Positions 7,684 to 15,523 of a stretch of DNA of 33,420 bases are shown here, piece by piece; position 1 is the stretch's first letter; each line of letters begins with the position of its first letter. The notes under the pieces were generated by a model. The model saw nothing but the letters and a program-made list of their open reading frames with translations. It did not search any database and had not been told where the DNA came from. The position numbers and the translations under genes are program-made. The stretch is from positions 1 to 33,420 of the forward strand of contig JAKFDA010000084.1 in NCBI GenBank assembly GCA_036676355.1. The letters run 5' to 3'. This DNA comes from ZC4RG42 sp036676355. GTDB lineage: Bacteria > Pseudomonadota > Gammaproteobacteria > Burkholderiales > SG8-39.

Positions 7684-8580
7684 CTAGAACGGACGAATCC
7701 AGACCGGGCGGAGTCTGGCTTTCTGCGGCGCTTCGATAGCCGTATCGATCTGGGCCAGAAGTTCTTCCTTGTCGCGCCCCAGCGTGCCTTTCAGGGCGAG
7801 TTGGTTGGAAGCGTGGTCGCTGCGGAAAACGGTGTTTTCCAACTCCAGCGCGCCCACGAAAGTGCGCAGTTCCTTGAAGCGTTCCTGCTGGCTCATCAGC
7901 ACGTACTGGCCGTTGTAGCCGGCCTGGAAGCGCTCCATGCCGTGCGGATGATTGATCACCAGCGAGGAGAGGAACTCGGGCTGCGTCTCGTTCGCCAGGC
8001 GCGCCGATTCCAGCGCATGCTGCTCGCTGAATTTTGTGCCGCCGACGCCGTTGATGATCATCACCGAGCGATGGATGCTCGCCGCACGCAGCCGGTTCAA
8101 CGCGTCCCGCGTGCCGTCGTGCGTGTCGCCCTTGCTGATCGCGTTGAGCACGAAGTCGTCGCCGGATTCCGCGCCCATGTAAACCAGCTTGAGCCCGGCA
8201 TCGTGCAACTGCTGCAAGTCCTCGACGGATTTGTTCTTCAAGTTGAAAGAAGAGCAATACGAGGCCACGCGTTCGACGTCGGGCAGATGCTCGCGGATGG
8301 CGGTCAGAATCTTCAGCAGGCGCCGCACCGATAGCGACATCGCATCGCCGTCGGCCAGAAAGACGCGCTGCACGCCGGGCAGATTGGCGCCTGCCCAGGC
8401 GATCTCGTTCATGACATCGGCCTCCGGCTTGATCGAGAATTTCTTCTGCGGCTGCGTGTACATGTCGCAGTAGCTGCACTTGTTCCAGCTACAGCCGTTG
8501 GTCACCTGAAAGATGAGGGACTTGGCTTCGCTCGGCGGGCGAAACAGGGGTTCGATGTAGGTAATGGGCGACGCGTGCAT
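7684..8580 (-). CDS. Radical SAM protein with a CX4CX2C cluster motif
   Basis: The likely start is ATG 8578-8580 (298 residues). The frame is open further upstream to 8730, but that part is Pro/Arg-rich and not protein-like. The sequence TNGCSWNKCSYCDMY carries Cys30, Cys35 and Cys38, a CX4CX2C motif in place of the canonical CX3CX2C that binds the 4Fe-4S cluster and S-adenosylmethionine. The downstream pattern (VFLADGDAMSL, VYMGAESGDD, SVMIINGVGG) fits the radical SAM barrel, including the GE-like SAM contact (GAES). I know of a COG1032-like group with this CPWN/CSWN variant. Substrate unknown. There is no B12 domain and no obvious extra cluster site. The Shine-Dalgarno is weak. Confidence 0.88.
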   Translation of the reverse strand: MHASPITYIEPLFRPPSEAKSLIFQVTNGCSWNKCSYCDMYTQPQKKFSIKPEADVMNEIAWAGANLPGVQRVFLADGDAMSLSVRRLLKILTAIREHLPDVERVASYCSSFNLKNKSVEDLQQLHDAGLKLVYMGAESGDDFVLNAISKGDTHDGTRDALNRLRAASIHRSVMIINGVGGTKFSEQHALESARLANETQPEFLSSLVINHPHGMERFQAGYNGQYVLMSQQERFKELRTFVGALELENTVFRSDHASNQLALKGTLGRDKEELLAQIDTAIEAPQKARLRPVWIRPF

Positions 8581-8781
8581 GATGCTCTGAAGATAAAACA
8601 GACGGTTGACCCGATCATAGGCGACCCCCGGGAGACTGCCAATGCCTTCCGGCGACTGCGGCGCACAAGGCCAGGCTGCTCCGGCCAGTCCGGGCGGCTC
8701 GCTCCGCTTCGGCCGGCACGCGGGCTGCAACGACCGCCCTGTCGGTAAACCGATTCCAATATCTTCGACAGGAGAATCATC

Positions 8782-8973
8782 ATGGCCGGAAAAAAACCGG
8801 AGTCAACTCGTAAATCGCGGGATCAGCAGCAGCAAGGCGGCAACCGCAAGCAGAAGCCCCAGCAGCAAGGCGAGCAGGAGGAGTTTCAGAACCAGCAGGG
8901 CGAGATCCGCGAGCAGGACTATGCCGAAGAAATGAACGAGATACACAAGCAGGAACGCGGTAATCGCGAATAG
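8782..8973 (+). CDS. Small Gln/Lys/Glu-rich hypothetical protein
   Basis: A 63-residue ORF starts at ATG 8782 behind AGGAG at 6 nt. It is almost entirely polar (MAGKKPESTRKSRDQQQQGG start; many Q, E, K, R and N), lacks cysteines and should be disordered. The opposite strand shows an apparent Leu-rich membrane protein, which is simply the complement of CAG/AAG codons. Function unknown; the ribosome site and the hydrophilic bias favour this strand. Confidence 0.6.
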   Translation: MAGKKPESTRKSRDQQQQGGNRKQKPQQQGEQEEFQNQQGEIREQDYAEEMNEIHKQERGNRE

Positions 8974-8991
8974 GCTTTTTCCCACAGACGT

Positions 8992-9026
8992 TGCACGGAA
9001 CCGGCCCCGAGGTCGGGCTCCGTGCA
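8992..9026. terminator. Hairpin between convergent genes
   Basis: TGCACGGA (8992-8999) pairs perfectly with TCCGTGCA (9019-9026), with GCCC/GGGC stacking inside. It sits between the stop codons of the Gln-rich ORF and the phospholipase C-like gene, which face each other. No T-tract follows, so terminator function is only likely by position. Confidence 0.4.
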
Positions 9027-9093
9027 TGACGCAAGACCGCCATGATCGACATGCCGATCACATTCGTCGTAAACGTTTCACAAACTTCTCTTC

Positions 9094-12000
9094 TCAGGGT
9101 CGCGGCTTCAGCGCGCCTTTCAACGATGCGTGAAAATCGGGTTCTTCCGGGTCCGTTTCCTGAGGGGCGGCGCTTCTAGGCAGGATCGTCACCGTGCGCG
9201 GCGGAATGGGTGGTGGCCCGGATGGCGCTCCGTCTGTTGTGAATACCTCGTCGAGGATGATCACTTCGCCGAATGGCCCTGTCGGTTTCGCGGGCCGGCG
9301 GCGCATCGGGTCGAAGGGCAAGGGCGACTGTCGAGCGTTCGGTAGATCGAGCGCCTGACCGAAGTGCGCGGCCTGATTCACCCGCTCGCCAAAAGTCTTG
9401 AACACGCTACGCGGCAGCTTCGCGCGGTTGTGCACGAGGATCGTTTTTAAAATCGAGGTGTGGTCGTAGATGGTGTGATCCGGTTTGCCCGCGCTGACGT
9501 AGGGCGACAGGATGAAACTCGGCACACGCGGGCCCATGTACTTCGGACCCTGCGGATGAAGCTGCGGAATAGAGTCCGGCTCGGCCAGCGTGCTCTTCGC
9601 GGTGCCGGGCGGCGCGACGTGATCGTAGAAACCGCCGTGCTCGTCGTAGGTGATGCAGACAAGGCATTGATTGAAACGCCCCGCAGACCAGATTGCATCG
9701 CACACGCGTGCGATGAACGCCTGACCGTTTGCGAGATCGGCGGGCGGGTGATCATCGTTCGCGGTGGCAAGCGGCGGCAGGTCGGCGAAGTTCGGCTCGA
9801 CGAACATCACGCGCGGCAAGGATCCAGGCGTGCGCAGCGTGGCATCGAGGCCATCCGCCTTATCGTCGATCGGAACGACGCGCCGGTCGTCGAGGCGGTA
9901 GCGGTCGAACATGCGCACCAGCGACAGATCGCTTTCGAACACTTTCCATTCGATGCCGTAGCTCGTGAGGGTGTCGTAGATAGACGGGTGCTTGAGAAAA
10001 CCGATTTGCGGATCGTCGATGGCGAAGTTGTCGATCGCCGGAATGGAGCCCATCACGGTCGCGAAGCGGTTGGGCCAGGTCGGCCCCGGATGCGCGCAGA
10101 ACCAGCGGTCGCAGACGCGGAACTCATCCGCAAGTTTGTAGTACACCGGCAGGTGCTGCTCGCCGTACATCGTCATCGCGAGTTGCGGCGAGTCGGTGCG
10201 ATTCATGACGTCGCGCGCGAAGCCTTGCATGTCGCCGCTGCCGGCGCCTGCCGCGGTGCCGTCGCCCATCTGAAACGCGGTCGGCCCGGTGTAGTGACGG
10301 GGATCGACCGGAATGGCGGTGCCCATCGCGATCCGGTTCACGTTCACCAAGGGCACGCGATCGGCGAATCCGCCCGCCGGCGCGTTGCCGGCGCTGGATG
10401 GCGGGCCGTCGTATTTGTCGTCCGGACGCGGGCGTGCATTCATCAAACCGCCGAGCAGATGATCGAACGAACGGTTCTCCATCATGATGACCACCAGGCT
10501 TTGATGACGGTCGAGCCGTTCCAGCGCTTCACCCTGTTCGCCCTGCTCGACGATGAAGCCCTCCGGGAACTCGCCGAGCGGATCGTTCGATGCCGGGGCG
10601 GGCGTCGGCGTTTCCTCCGGCGGTGTGCCGCCTTCCGAGGGCGGCGTGCCTTCCGTGGGCATGCCCGATTCATCGAATGCGAAGGTTTCGATCATGCCGC
10701 CGACGCCACCGACGCCGCCGGCGACGTTGTCGATCCATTTGCGCGGCGGCGCGTTCGGATCGGGGATGGGTGGATCGTTGAAGTAGCGGATCTGCCAGGC
10801 GTTGGCGCCGAACGATACCTCGTGCGCAACGGCATGAAGTCCGACCGCGCGGCTCAGCACTTCGCGCACGTAAGTGCGCATGACGCGCTCCTGTTTGTAG
10901 ATTTCGGTTTCGAGGACAGTGTTGACGATGTCCTTGTCGACTTCGGTGAACAGGCCGGCAAGGCTGATTGCCCAGCTCGCCAGCGTGGAGAAGTCCACGT
11001 CGATGAACGAGATCGGCATGAGCTCGGTGAAATTGCGCGTCACGACCAGGAAGATTTCGCCGAAGTCGCCGTTGAGGCGCGCGACATCGAACCCATGCAC
11101 GGTGGCGGACGCTTTATCGAAGGCGGCCTGGATGCGGATGGCGATGTCGCCGTCCTGCACGCGCGGCAGGAAAAGCGGTTTGCGTTTTTTAGTGCGCGCG
11201 ATGTCCTTCAGCGCGCGACCGGACACGGCGGTGATGTTGAGCGAGGTGAGGCGCGCGTGCGAAACGATCGGTGAGATGTTCTCGTTGGCGAGCGTGGGCG
11301 AGATGCCGAATTCATGCGCAAGTTCTTCGCCGATGCTCACGCGCAGCGTCGAGCCGTCGATTGACGCGCGCGGCACCAGCGCCTCGAGCGCAACGCGGAA
11401 CAGATGATCGAACAGCCGCGTGGTGATGGGCTGCGTGCGGAACGGCACGCGGGTGTAAGTGGCGTGGCCTTCGATATGGATCATCACCGGGTCATAGCCG
11501 GTCGGCGTGACGACGATGTTCCACCAGCCGACGCGACGCATCGGAGAGTTCTCGCCGGGAAAACCCAGGATCTCGAACGTCACCTCGCGCACATTGCCGG
11601 CAATGCCTTCGTTCAACTCCCACGTTTGCACGGCTTCGGGATTCCCGACCGCAAAGAGTTCGATGCGCACCGCGGCGTGCATGAAGCCGCCGCCACCGCC
11701 GCCGGGCGGTTGCGGTGGTTCGGTCGGGTCGATCGGTGGGAACGGATCATCCATCACCCAGTCGGGCAAATGATCGCCCCACGGGTCGAATGTTCCGCCG
11801 TCCAGGCGTCGGCTATTTCCGTCGCGCGCCATCGGCGTCAGCACGCGTCGTGCGACGGTGGGTCGAGCGAAGGGTTGCGACGGCGCTGTCGCGATGCGCG
11901 CGGTCATGGTCTGGAGCCGGCGCGTCACGGCGCGCACACCGATGGTCAGGCCGGCGCCAAGTCCGTACACCTTCAGGCTGAACGGCTGTCGTACCGCGAT

Positions 12001-12105
12001 GGCCGCCTCCTCCTGCTCGCGCATGTAATGGCCAGTGATGCGCGCCTTGTCGCCCTCGACCTCATACGTGGTCCAGTAGCGGTAGCCGGGGCTGCTCGTA
12101 TCCAT
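9094..12105 (-). CDS. Phospholipase C/acid phosphatase-domain protein with a long unknown N-terminal half
   Basis: This 1003-residue protein starts at ATG 12103-12105 with a weak AAGG. The C-terminal half (about 530-940) is a phosphoesterase of the phospholipase C/AcpA family. MMENRSFDHLLGG has Glu543 and Asn544 as metal ligands, HPGPTWPNRF has Thr676 at the usual nucleophile site, and TYDEHGGFYDH has Asp821 and Glu822; RVPSFILSPYV and YDHTSILKTI follow. These enzymes hydrolyse phosphocholine lipids or phosphomonoesters. About 100 proline-rich residues end the protein. The first 525 residues match no family I recognise: a Gly/Pro linker (about 128-142), then a beta-rich part and a helical part. 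There is no signal peptide or Tat twin-arginine motif, which is odd because relatives are exported. It could act inside the cell or leave by another route. Confidence 0.85.
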   Translation of the reverse strand: MDTSSPGYRYWTTYEVEGDKARITGHYMREQEEAAIAVRQPFSLKVYGLGAGLTIGVRAVTRRLQTMTARIATAPSQPFARPTVARRVLTPMARDGNSRRLDGGTFDPWGDHLPDWVMDDPFPPIDPTEPPQPPGGGGGGFMHAAVRIELFAVGNPEAVQTWELNEGIAGNVREVTFEILGFPGENSPMRRVGWWNIVVTPTGYDPVMIHIEGHATYTRVPFRTQPITTRLFDHLFRVALEALVPRASIDGSTLRVSIGEELAHEFGISPTLANENISPIVSHARLTSLNITAVSGRALKDIARTKKRKPLFLPRVQDGDIAIRIQAAFDKASATVHGFDVARLNGDFGEIFLVVTRNFTELMPISFIDVDFSTLASWAISLAGLFTEVDKDIVNTVLETEIYKQERVMRTYVREVLSRAVGLHAVAHEVSFGANAWQIRYFNDPPIPDPNAPPRKWIDNVAGGVGGVGGMIETFAFDESGMPTEGTPPSEGGTPPEETPTPAPASNDPLGEFPEGFIVEQGEQGEALERLDRHQSLVVIMMENRSFDHLLGGLMNARPRPDDKYDGPPSSAGNAPAGGFADRVPLVNVNRIAMGTAIPVDPRHYTGPTAFQMGDGTAAGAGSGDMQGFARDVMNRTDSPQLAMTMYGEQHLPVYYKLADEFRVCDRWFCAHPGPTWPNRFATVMGSIPAIDNFAIDDPQIGFLKHPSIYDTLTSYGIEWKVFESDLSLVRMFDRYRLDDRRVVPIDDKADGLDATLRTPGSLPRVMFVEPNFADLPPLATANDDHPPADLANGQAFIARVCDAIWSAGRFNQCLVCITYDEHGGFYDHVAPPGTAKSTLAEPDSIPQLHPQGPKYMGPRVPSFILSPYVSAGKPDHTIYDHTSILKTILVHNRAKLPRSVFKTFGERVNQAAHFGQALDLPNARQSPLPFDPMRRRPAKPTGPFGEVIILDEVFTTDGAPSGPPPIPPRTVTILPRSAAPQETDPEEPDFHASLKGALKPRP

Positions 12106-12403
12106 TGGCAGGCCTTGCGTTGTCGTTCGTGCAAGGTGCCGCTCGCAAGAGCTACGCCGCTTGCCTAAGTCGCTGTTTGGAAAAGCGTGCTTGGGCGCGA
12201 TACGAATTGGCTGTAAAAGCGTGCGACAACGCGCTGCGCGGGCCTTTGAAAAAGGCGCCGTTTTAAGTGATGAACCTGGTAGTCGAGGCGCTTCAGTGAA
12301 CCAGGGCTATGCGAAGCGCCTTAGTGTCAATTGCTGTCACATGATGAAGCGATGTACCCGACTTGGGCCGGGCACATCGCTTTGCGAAGGGGCCGGCTAA
12401 GAA
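12106..12403. other. Intergenic region with three hairpins
   Basis: These 298 nt lie between the phospholipase C-like gene start and the stop of the upstream peptidoglycan-binding gene, both leftward. They contain GCCTTT-GAA-AAAGGC (12242-12256), AGGCGCTTC/GAAGCGCCT (12286-12321) and a 9+4 bp hairpin (12347-12382). No ORF or known RNA is recognised. Confidence 0.5.
12347..12382 (-). terminator. Long hairpin after the peptidoglycan-binding gene
   Basis: AAGCGATGT/ACATCGCTT (9 bp), a single mismatch, then CCCG/CGGG, lies 21 nt past the stop of the peptidoglycan-binding protein gene. No T-tract follows on the minus strand, so it may be a weak terminator or a 3'-protective hairpin. Confidence 0.5.
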
Positions 12404-12994
12404 TTAATAACGGCCGCTACCCGTGCTGCCGCCGCTCGCGCCGCCGCTGCCAGGACCCATATCGCTGGACGATCCGCCGGATGCGCCACCGCGATCGCTG
12501 GTTCCGCTGCTGCTCGAACCCGTGTCGCCGCTTGTGTTACCCGCGCCGCCGCTGCCGCGCATGCTTGCGTCGCTCTCACCGGCGCCCGTTGAACCGCTTG
12601 CTCCGATAGAGCCCGATTGCGATTCGCCAACGCCGAGTGCGGTGAGCGTCTGCTGATCCAGCTGGCCGGTGGCCTGCAGACCTTCCTGCTTTTGAAATTT
12701 TTTCAGCGCCGCCTGGGTTTTCGGCCCCATCATGCCGTCCGCCGATACGTCATGACCTTTTTGACTCAGCTGCTGCTGAACCTGACGAATCGTTTCAGGG
12801 TCGTTCTGCATTTGCGCGCTGCCTGAAACCGAAGCGCTACCGGACGCGCCGGTGCTGCCTTCCATGCGAGGGGAGTCGCTTTGTTGCGTGCTGCTGGAGT
12901 CGCTTGAACGGCTTTGTGTGTCGCCTGCCGCGATGGCGGCGGATGTTCCGGCAAAAGCCAGAATCGTTGCTGCTGCAATAGCTGTGACTTTCAT
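12404..12994 (-). CDS. Secreted peptidoglycan-binding domain protein with low-complexity Ser/Gly tails
   Basis: The ATG at 12992-12994 (GGAG at 8 nt) gives 196 residues. Residues 1-23 are a signal peptide (MKVTAIAAATILAFAGTSAA, then IAA). Residues about 66-122 are one PG_binding_1 domain (TIRQVQQQLSQKGHDVSADG, then MGPKTQAALKKFQ and TGQLDQQTLTALG), a three-helix module that binds cell-wall peptide or glycan. On both sides lie Ser/Gly/Thr-rich disordered stretches; the C-terminal one covers about 70 residues and ends GGSTGSGRY. No catalytic domain is attached, so it is likely a periplasmic binding or structural protein. The longer upstream frame has no ribosome site and would hide the signal peptide. 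Confidence 0.85.
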   Translation of the reverse strand: MKVTAIAAATILAFAGTSAAIAAGDTQSRSSDSSSTQQSDSPRMEGSTGASGSASVSGSAQMQNDPETIRQVQQQLSQKGHDVSADGMMGPKTQAALKKFQKQEGLQATGQLDQQTLTALGVGESQSGSIGASGSTGAGESDASMRGSGGAGNTSGDTGSSSSGTSDRGGASGGSSSDMGPGSGGASGGSTGSGRY

Positions 12995-13211
12995 GTGCTC
13001 TGCTCCTGGTGTGGACTTGTCAGACAAAGGAGGACAACCCCACACCCGATGCAATAGACACTCTCCTCTCAGGGCCGTCCTTGACCAGAATGCACGCAGG
13101 GCGCATGCCCGAACGGTGAAGATTGGGTCGTCAGTTGAACTTGATGAGGCGATACGTCGGCGCGCGTGCGGCGCGCTCACTTCTGTCAGTCTCACGTCGG
13201 CGCGCGTTGTC

Positions 13212-14228
13212 TCATCGATGCTCCAGGCTCGGGCTGCGCTGTGTGCGTCGCCATGCCGCCGGAGGTTGACCCACCAGACGTTTGAAGGCGCGCGCGAATG
13301 CGGCTTCGGAGTCGTAACCGGTTTCCTGTGCGACCGTCGCCACCGTCGCATTTCCTTCGCGTAGCAGTTGCGCGCCGCGCTGCATGCGCCAGTTGGTCAG
13401 GTACTGCATCGGTGGCATCCCGATCAGTTCATTGAAACGTTCGTGCAACGCCGAGCGCGACAGACCGACCTGTTTTCCCAGTTCATCGATGGTCCACGCT
13501 TCGGCCGGTCTTTCGTGCAGCAGTGCGATCGCCTTGCCGACATGGCGGTCGCGCAGCGCGGCAAGCCAGCCTGAAGCGTTTTCCGGCATGGACTCGAGAC
13601 AGCGCCGCGCGGCATCGACGAACACCATTTCGCTCACGCGTTCGAGAATCGCCGCGCTGCCGGAACGACGCGAGCGTGATTCGTTAACGGCTTGCTGCAA
13701 CATTGGAAGAACCCATGCGCCGACGCCGTCCGATTTCAGATGCAAGAGGCGCGGCAGTGCGGCGATGAGTGGATTGAATGGTTTCAGATCGCAGCCGATG
13801 AAACCGCACACGGCGATGGTGCTTGTTTCGGCGGGCGGCATTTCCATGCCCGGCTGTACTGCGCCCTGGTAGTAGGCGACGGGAATGGGTTTGGGGTCGT
13901 TACGCGTCGCATACACCCAGTCGCCGGAATCCGGCAGCGCTCGCAGCCCGGGCGCGCTCGAGATCACATGTCCGTGACCGCGTGGAAACATTACGATGTC
14001 GCCGCTGTGGAGTTTTGCCGGCGGCTCGCCGTCCATCGCTGCCCAGGCATCGCCTTTGACAATGAGGTGATAGGCGATGACATGGTCCGCGCCCGGCATC
14101 ACCGCATCGGCGATCATTTTCGCCGGCGGCGCTTCCGCGGCCCACGGATCGCGACAACTCACATAGTAGAAAACGGCGCCGCGAAGGCGCACGCTGCGCA
14201 ACACATCGGAGAGCGGGTCGTGGTTCAT
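13212..14228 (-). CDS. AraC-family transcriptional regulator with cupin-type sensor domain
   Basis: The chosen start is ATG 14226-14228 (MNHDPLSDVL), preceded by GAGG at 10 nt, giving 338 residues. The longer frame to 14342 would overlap the divergent promoter region. Residues about 5-185 form the cupin-like sensor common in this subgroup (LHSGDIVMFPRGHGHVISS, then GCDLKPFNPLIAALP). Residues about 228-330 hold two helix-turn-helix units (WTIDELGKQVGLSRSALHER and TVATVAQETGYDSEAAFARA) and the signature FKRLVGQPPAAWRR. It is divergent from a SAM methyltransferase gene across 155 bp containing an 18-bp palindrome, so it probably controls that gene. The ligand is unknown. Confidence 0.92.
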   Translation of the reverse strand: MNHDPLSDVLRSVRLRGAVFYYVSCRDPWAAEAPPAKMIADAVMPGADHVIAYHLIVKGDAWAAMDGEPPAKLHSGDIVMFPRGHGHVISSAPGLRALPDSGDWVYATRNDPKPIPVAYYQGAVQPGMEMPPAETSTIAVCGFIGCDLKPFNPLIAALPRLLHLKSDGVGAWVLPMLQQAVNESRSRRSGSAAILERVSEMVFVDAARRCLESMPENASGWLAALRDRHVGKAIALLHERPAEAWTIDELGKQVGLSRSALHERFNELIGMPPMQYLTNWRMQRGAQLLREGNATVATVAQETGYDSEAAFARAFKRLVGQPPAAWRRTQRSPSLEHR

Positions 14229-14266
14229 CGGGCAGATGCCTCGATCAAGCGCAGCGGGCGGCCGAT

Positions 14267-14284
14267 CAATCGCGATCGCGATTG
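14267..14284. promoter_or_regulatory. Perfect 18-bp palindrome in the divergent promoter region
   Basis: CAATCGCGATCGCGATTG reads the same on both strands and sits 39 bp before the AraC regulator start and 99 bp before the methyltransferase start. It is a candidate operator; position and symmetry are the only evidence. Confidence 0.45.
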
Positions 14285-14383
14285 CGGATGCCTGAGCAAA
14301 TTTGCACGACGCCGGGTGAAGCGTCAACGTCCATAGTGCCAAACAATGGCCGCGTCGTTACGACACTCACCAAGGAGACTGCC

Positions 14384-15217
14384 ATGAGTCTAGCTCTCGA
14401 TACCCGTCCGGCCACACCCGATTTCGCCGCAATCAAGCAGCGCCAGCAGTCCGTCTGGGCCAGCGGAGATTACGCCGTAGTCGGTACCCGTTTGCAGATT
14501 GTCGGCGAGATGCTCGCGGAGGCCGCCGATATCCGCGCCGACGAGCGCGTGCTCGATGTTGCCGCGGGCAACGGCAACGCGACGCTCGCGGCGGCACGTC
14601 GCTTCGCTCAAGTGACGTCGACCGACTATGTGCCCGGACTGCTCGACAAGGCGCGCGAGCGTGCGCGCGCCGATGGACTGGCAGTGCAGTTTGAGGTTGC
14701 CGATGCCGAGGATCTGCCGTTCGACGACGGCAGCTTTGACGCCGTGCTGTCCACCTTTGGCGCCATGTTCACTCCCGATCATCGTCGCCCCGCCGGCGAA
14801 ATGCTGCGCGTGCTGCGCAACGGCGGTCGTATCGGCCTGGCGAACTGGACGCCCGACGGTTTCATCGGCCGGCTGTTCAAGGTGATCGGTGCATATGTGC
14901 CGCCGCCGGTGGGGCTGCAGTCGCCCGCGCTGTGGGGCACCGAGTCGCATATCGTCGAGCTGTTCGGTCCGCAGGCTGCGCAGATCCGCTGCGAGCGGTG
15001 TTTCTACAATTTTCGTTATCGTTCCCCCGCGCACTGGCTGCAGGTGTTCCGCGATTACTACGGACCGACACACAAAGCCTTCGCTGCGCTCGACGAGAAA
15101 GGCAGGCAAGCGCTGGAGCGCGACATCATCGCGCTGCTGGAGCAGATGAACGTCGCCGGCCCGACGTCGTTGGTCATTCCAAGCGAGTACCTGGAGATCG
15201 TGATCACCAAGCGTTGA
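14384..15217 (+). CDS. Class I SAM-dependent methyltransferase
   Basis: This 277-residue protein starts at ATG 14384 with AAGGAG 7 nt upstream; an in-frame start at 14282 lacks a ribosome site. Motif I is VLDVAAGNGNA (56-66), followed by the acidic TSTDYVPGLL, VADAEDLPFDDGSFDAVLSTFG and EMLRVLRNGGRIGLANWTP. This is a full Rossmann methyltransferase of the UbiE/Methyltransf_11 type. The C-terminal part (HWLQVFRDYYGPTHKAF) is common in small-molecule enzymes of this group. The substrate cannot be inferred. The divergent AraC-type gene probably regulates it. It ends in a region of REP elements shared with the convergent mutS. Confidence 0.88.
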   Translation: MSLALDTRPATPDFAAIKQRQQSVWASGDYAVVGTRLQIVGEMLAEAADIRADERVLDVAAGNGNATLAAARRFAQVTSTDYVPGLLDKARERARADGLAVQFEVADAEDLPFDDGSFDAVLSTFGAMFTPDHRRPAGEMLRVLRNGGRIGLANWTPDGFIGRLFKVIGAYVPPPVGLQSPALWGTESHIVELFGPQAAQIRCERCFYNFRYRSPAHWLQVFRDYYGPTHKAFAALDEKGRQALERDIIALLEQMNVAGPTSLVIPSEYLEIVITKR

Positions 15218-15234
15218 TGCATGGCAACCCGGAA

Positions 15235-15282
15235 CCGTTCGTGGTGAGCACTCGCGTAAGCGAGTAGTCAAGCCATGAACGG
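15235..15282. repeat. REP-like element 1
   Basis: An imperfect palindrome from CCGTTCGTGGTGAGCACTCG, through an internal CTCGC-GTAA-GCGAG hairpin, to CATGAACGG. It begins 17 nt past the methyltransferase stop. Confidence 0.75.
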
Positions 15283-15312
15283 CTCCGGGAAAAGAGCTTG
15301 GTCGAAGGTTTT

Positions 15313-15360
15313 GTTCACCCTTCGACGCGTCCGCATTCGCGGCCGGCTCAGGGCGAACGG
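15313..15360. repeat. REP-like element 2
   Basis: GTTCACCCTTCGAC at the left pairs in pattern with CTCAGGGCGAACGG at the right. A partial copy sharing the TTCGCGGCCGGC core follows at about 15372-15405. Confidence 0.7.
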
Positions 15361-15416
15361 AAAATTCAAAACCGGTCCGCTTTCGCGGCCGGCGCGGGTC
15401 GAAACGGAACCCACAA

Positions 15417-15455
15417 CCGTTCGTGGTGAGTGCGAAGCAGTCGAACCATGAACGG
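15417..15455. repeat. REP-like element 3
   Basis: It runs from CCGTTCGTGGTGAGTGCG through AGTCGAACCATGAACGG, an inverted repeat with ends CCGTTC/GAACGG. It is the most regular copy in the window. Confidence 0.8.
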
Positions 15456-15471
15456 CGTGTCCGAAGTGTTC

Positions 15472-15520
15472 GTTCATCCTTTGACTCGCTCGCTAACGCT
15501 TGCGGCTTCAGGACGAACGG
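15472..15520. repeat. REP-like element 4
   Basis: GTTCATCCTTTGAC on the left and TTCAGGACGAACGG on the right bracket a GC-rich centre. It ends 3 nt before the mutS stop codon, between convergent genes. Confidence 0.75.
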
Positions 15521-15523
15521 TCC

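Noticed and set aside
8803..9027. Leu-rich 74-residue ORF on the minus strand that looks like a membrane protein
   Set aside because: It is the complement of CAG/AAG codons of the Gln/Lys-rich ORF on the plus strand, which has the better ribosome site.
9460..11274. 604-residue plus-strand ORF opposite the phospholipase C-like gene
   Set aside because: Composition (many Arg, Val, Asp, Gly; no motifs) is that of an antisense shadow of a GC-rich gene.
13150..13211. Repeated ACGTCGGCGCGCGT (two copies) between the AraC gene and the peptidoglycan-binding gene
   Set aside because: Only two short GC-rich copies; likely chance in this composition, though a regulator site cannot be excluded.
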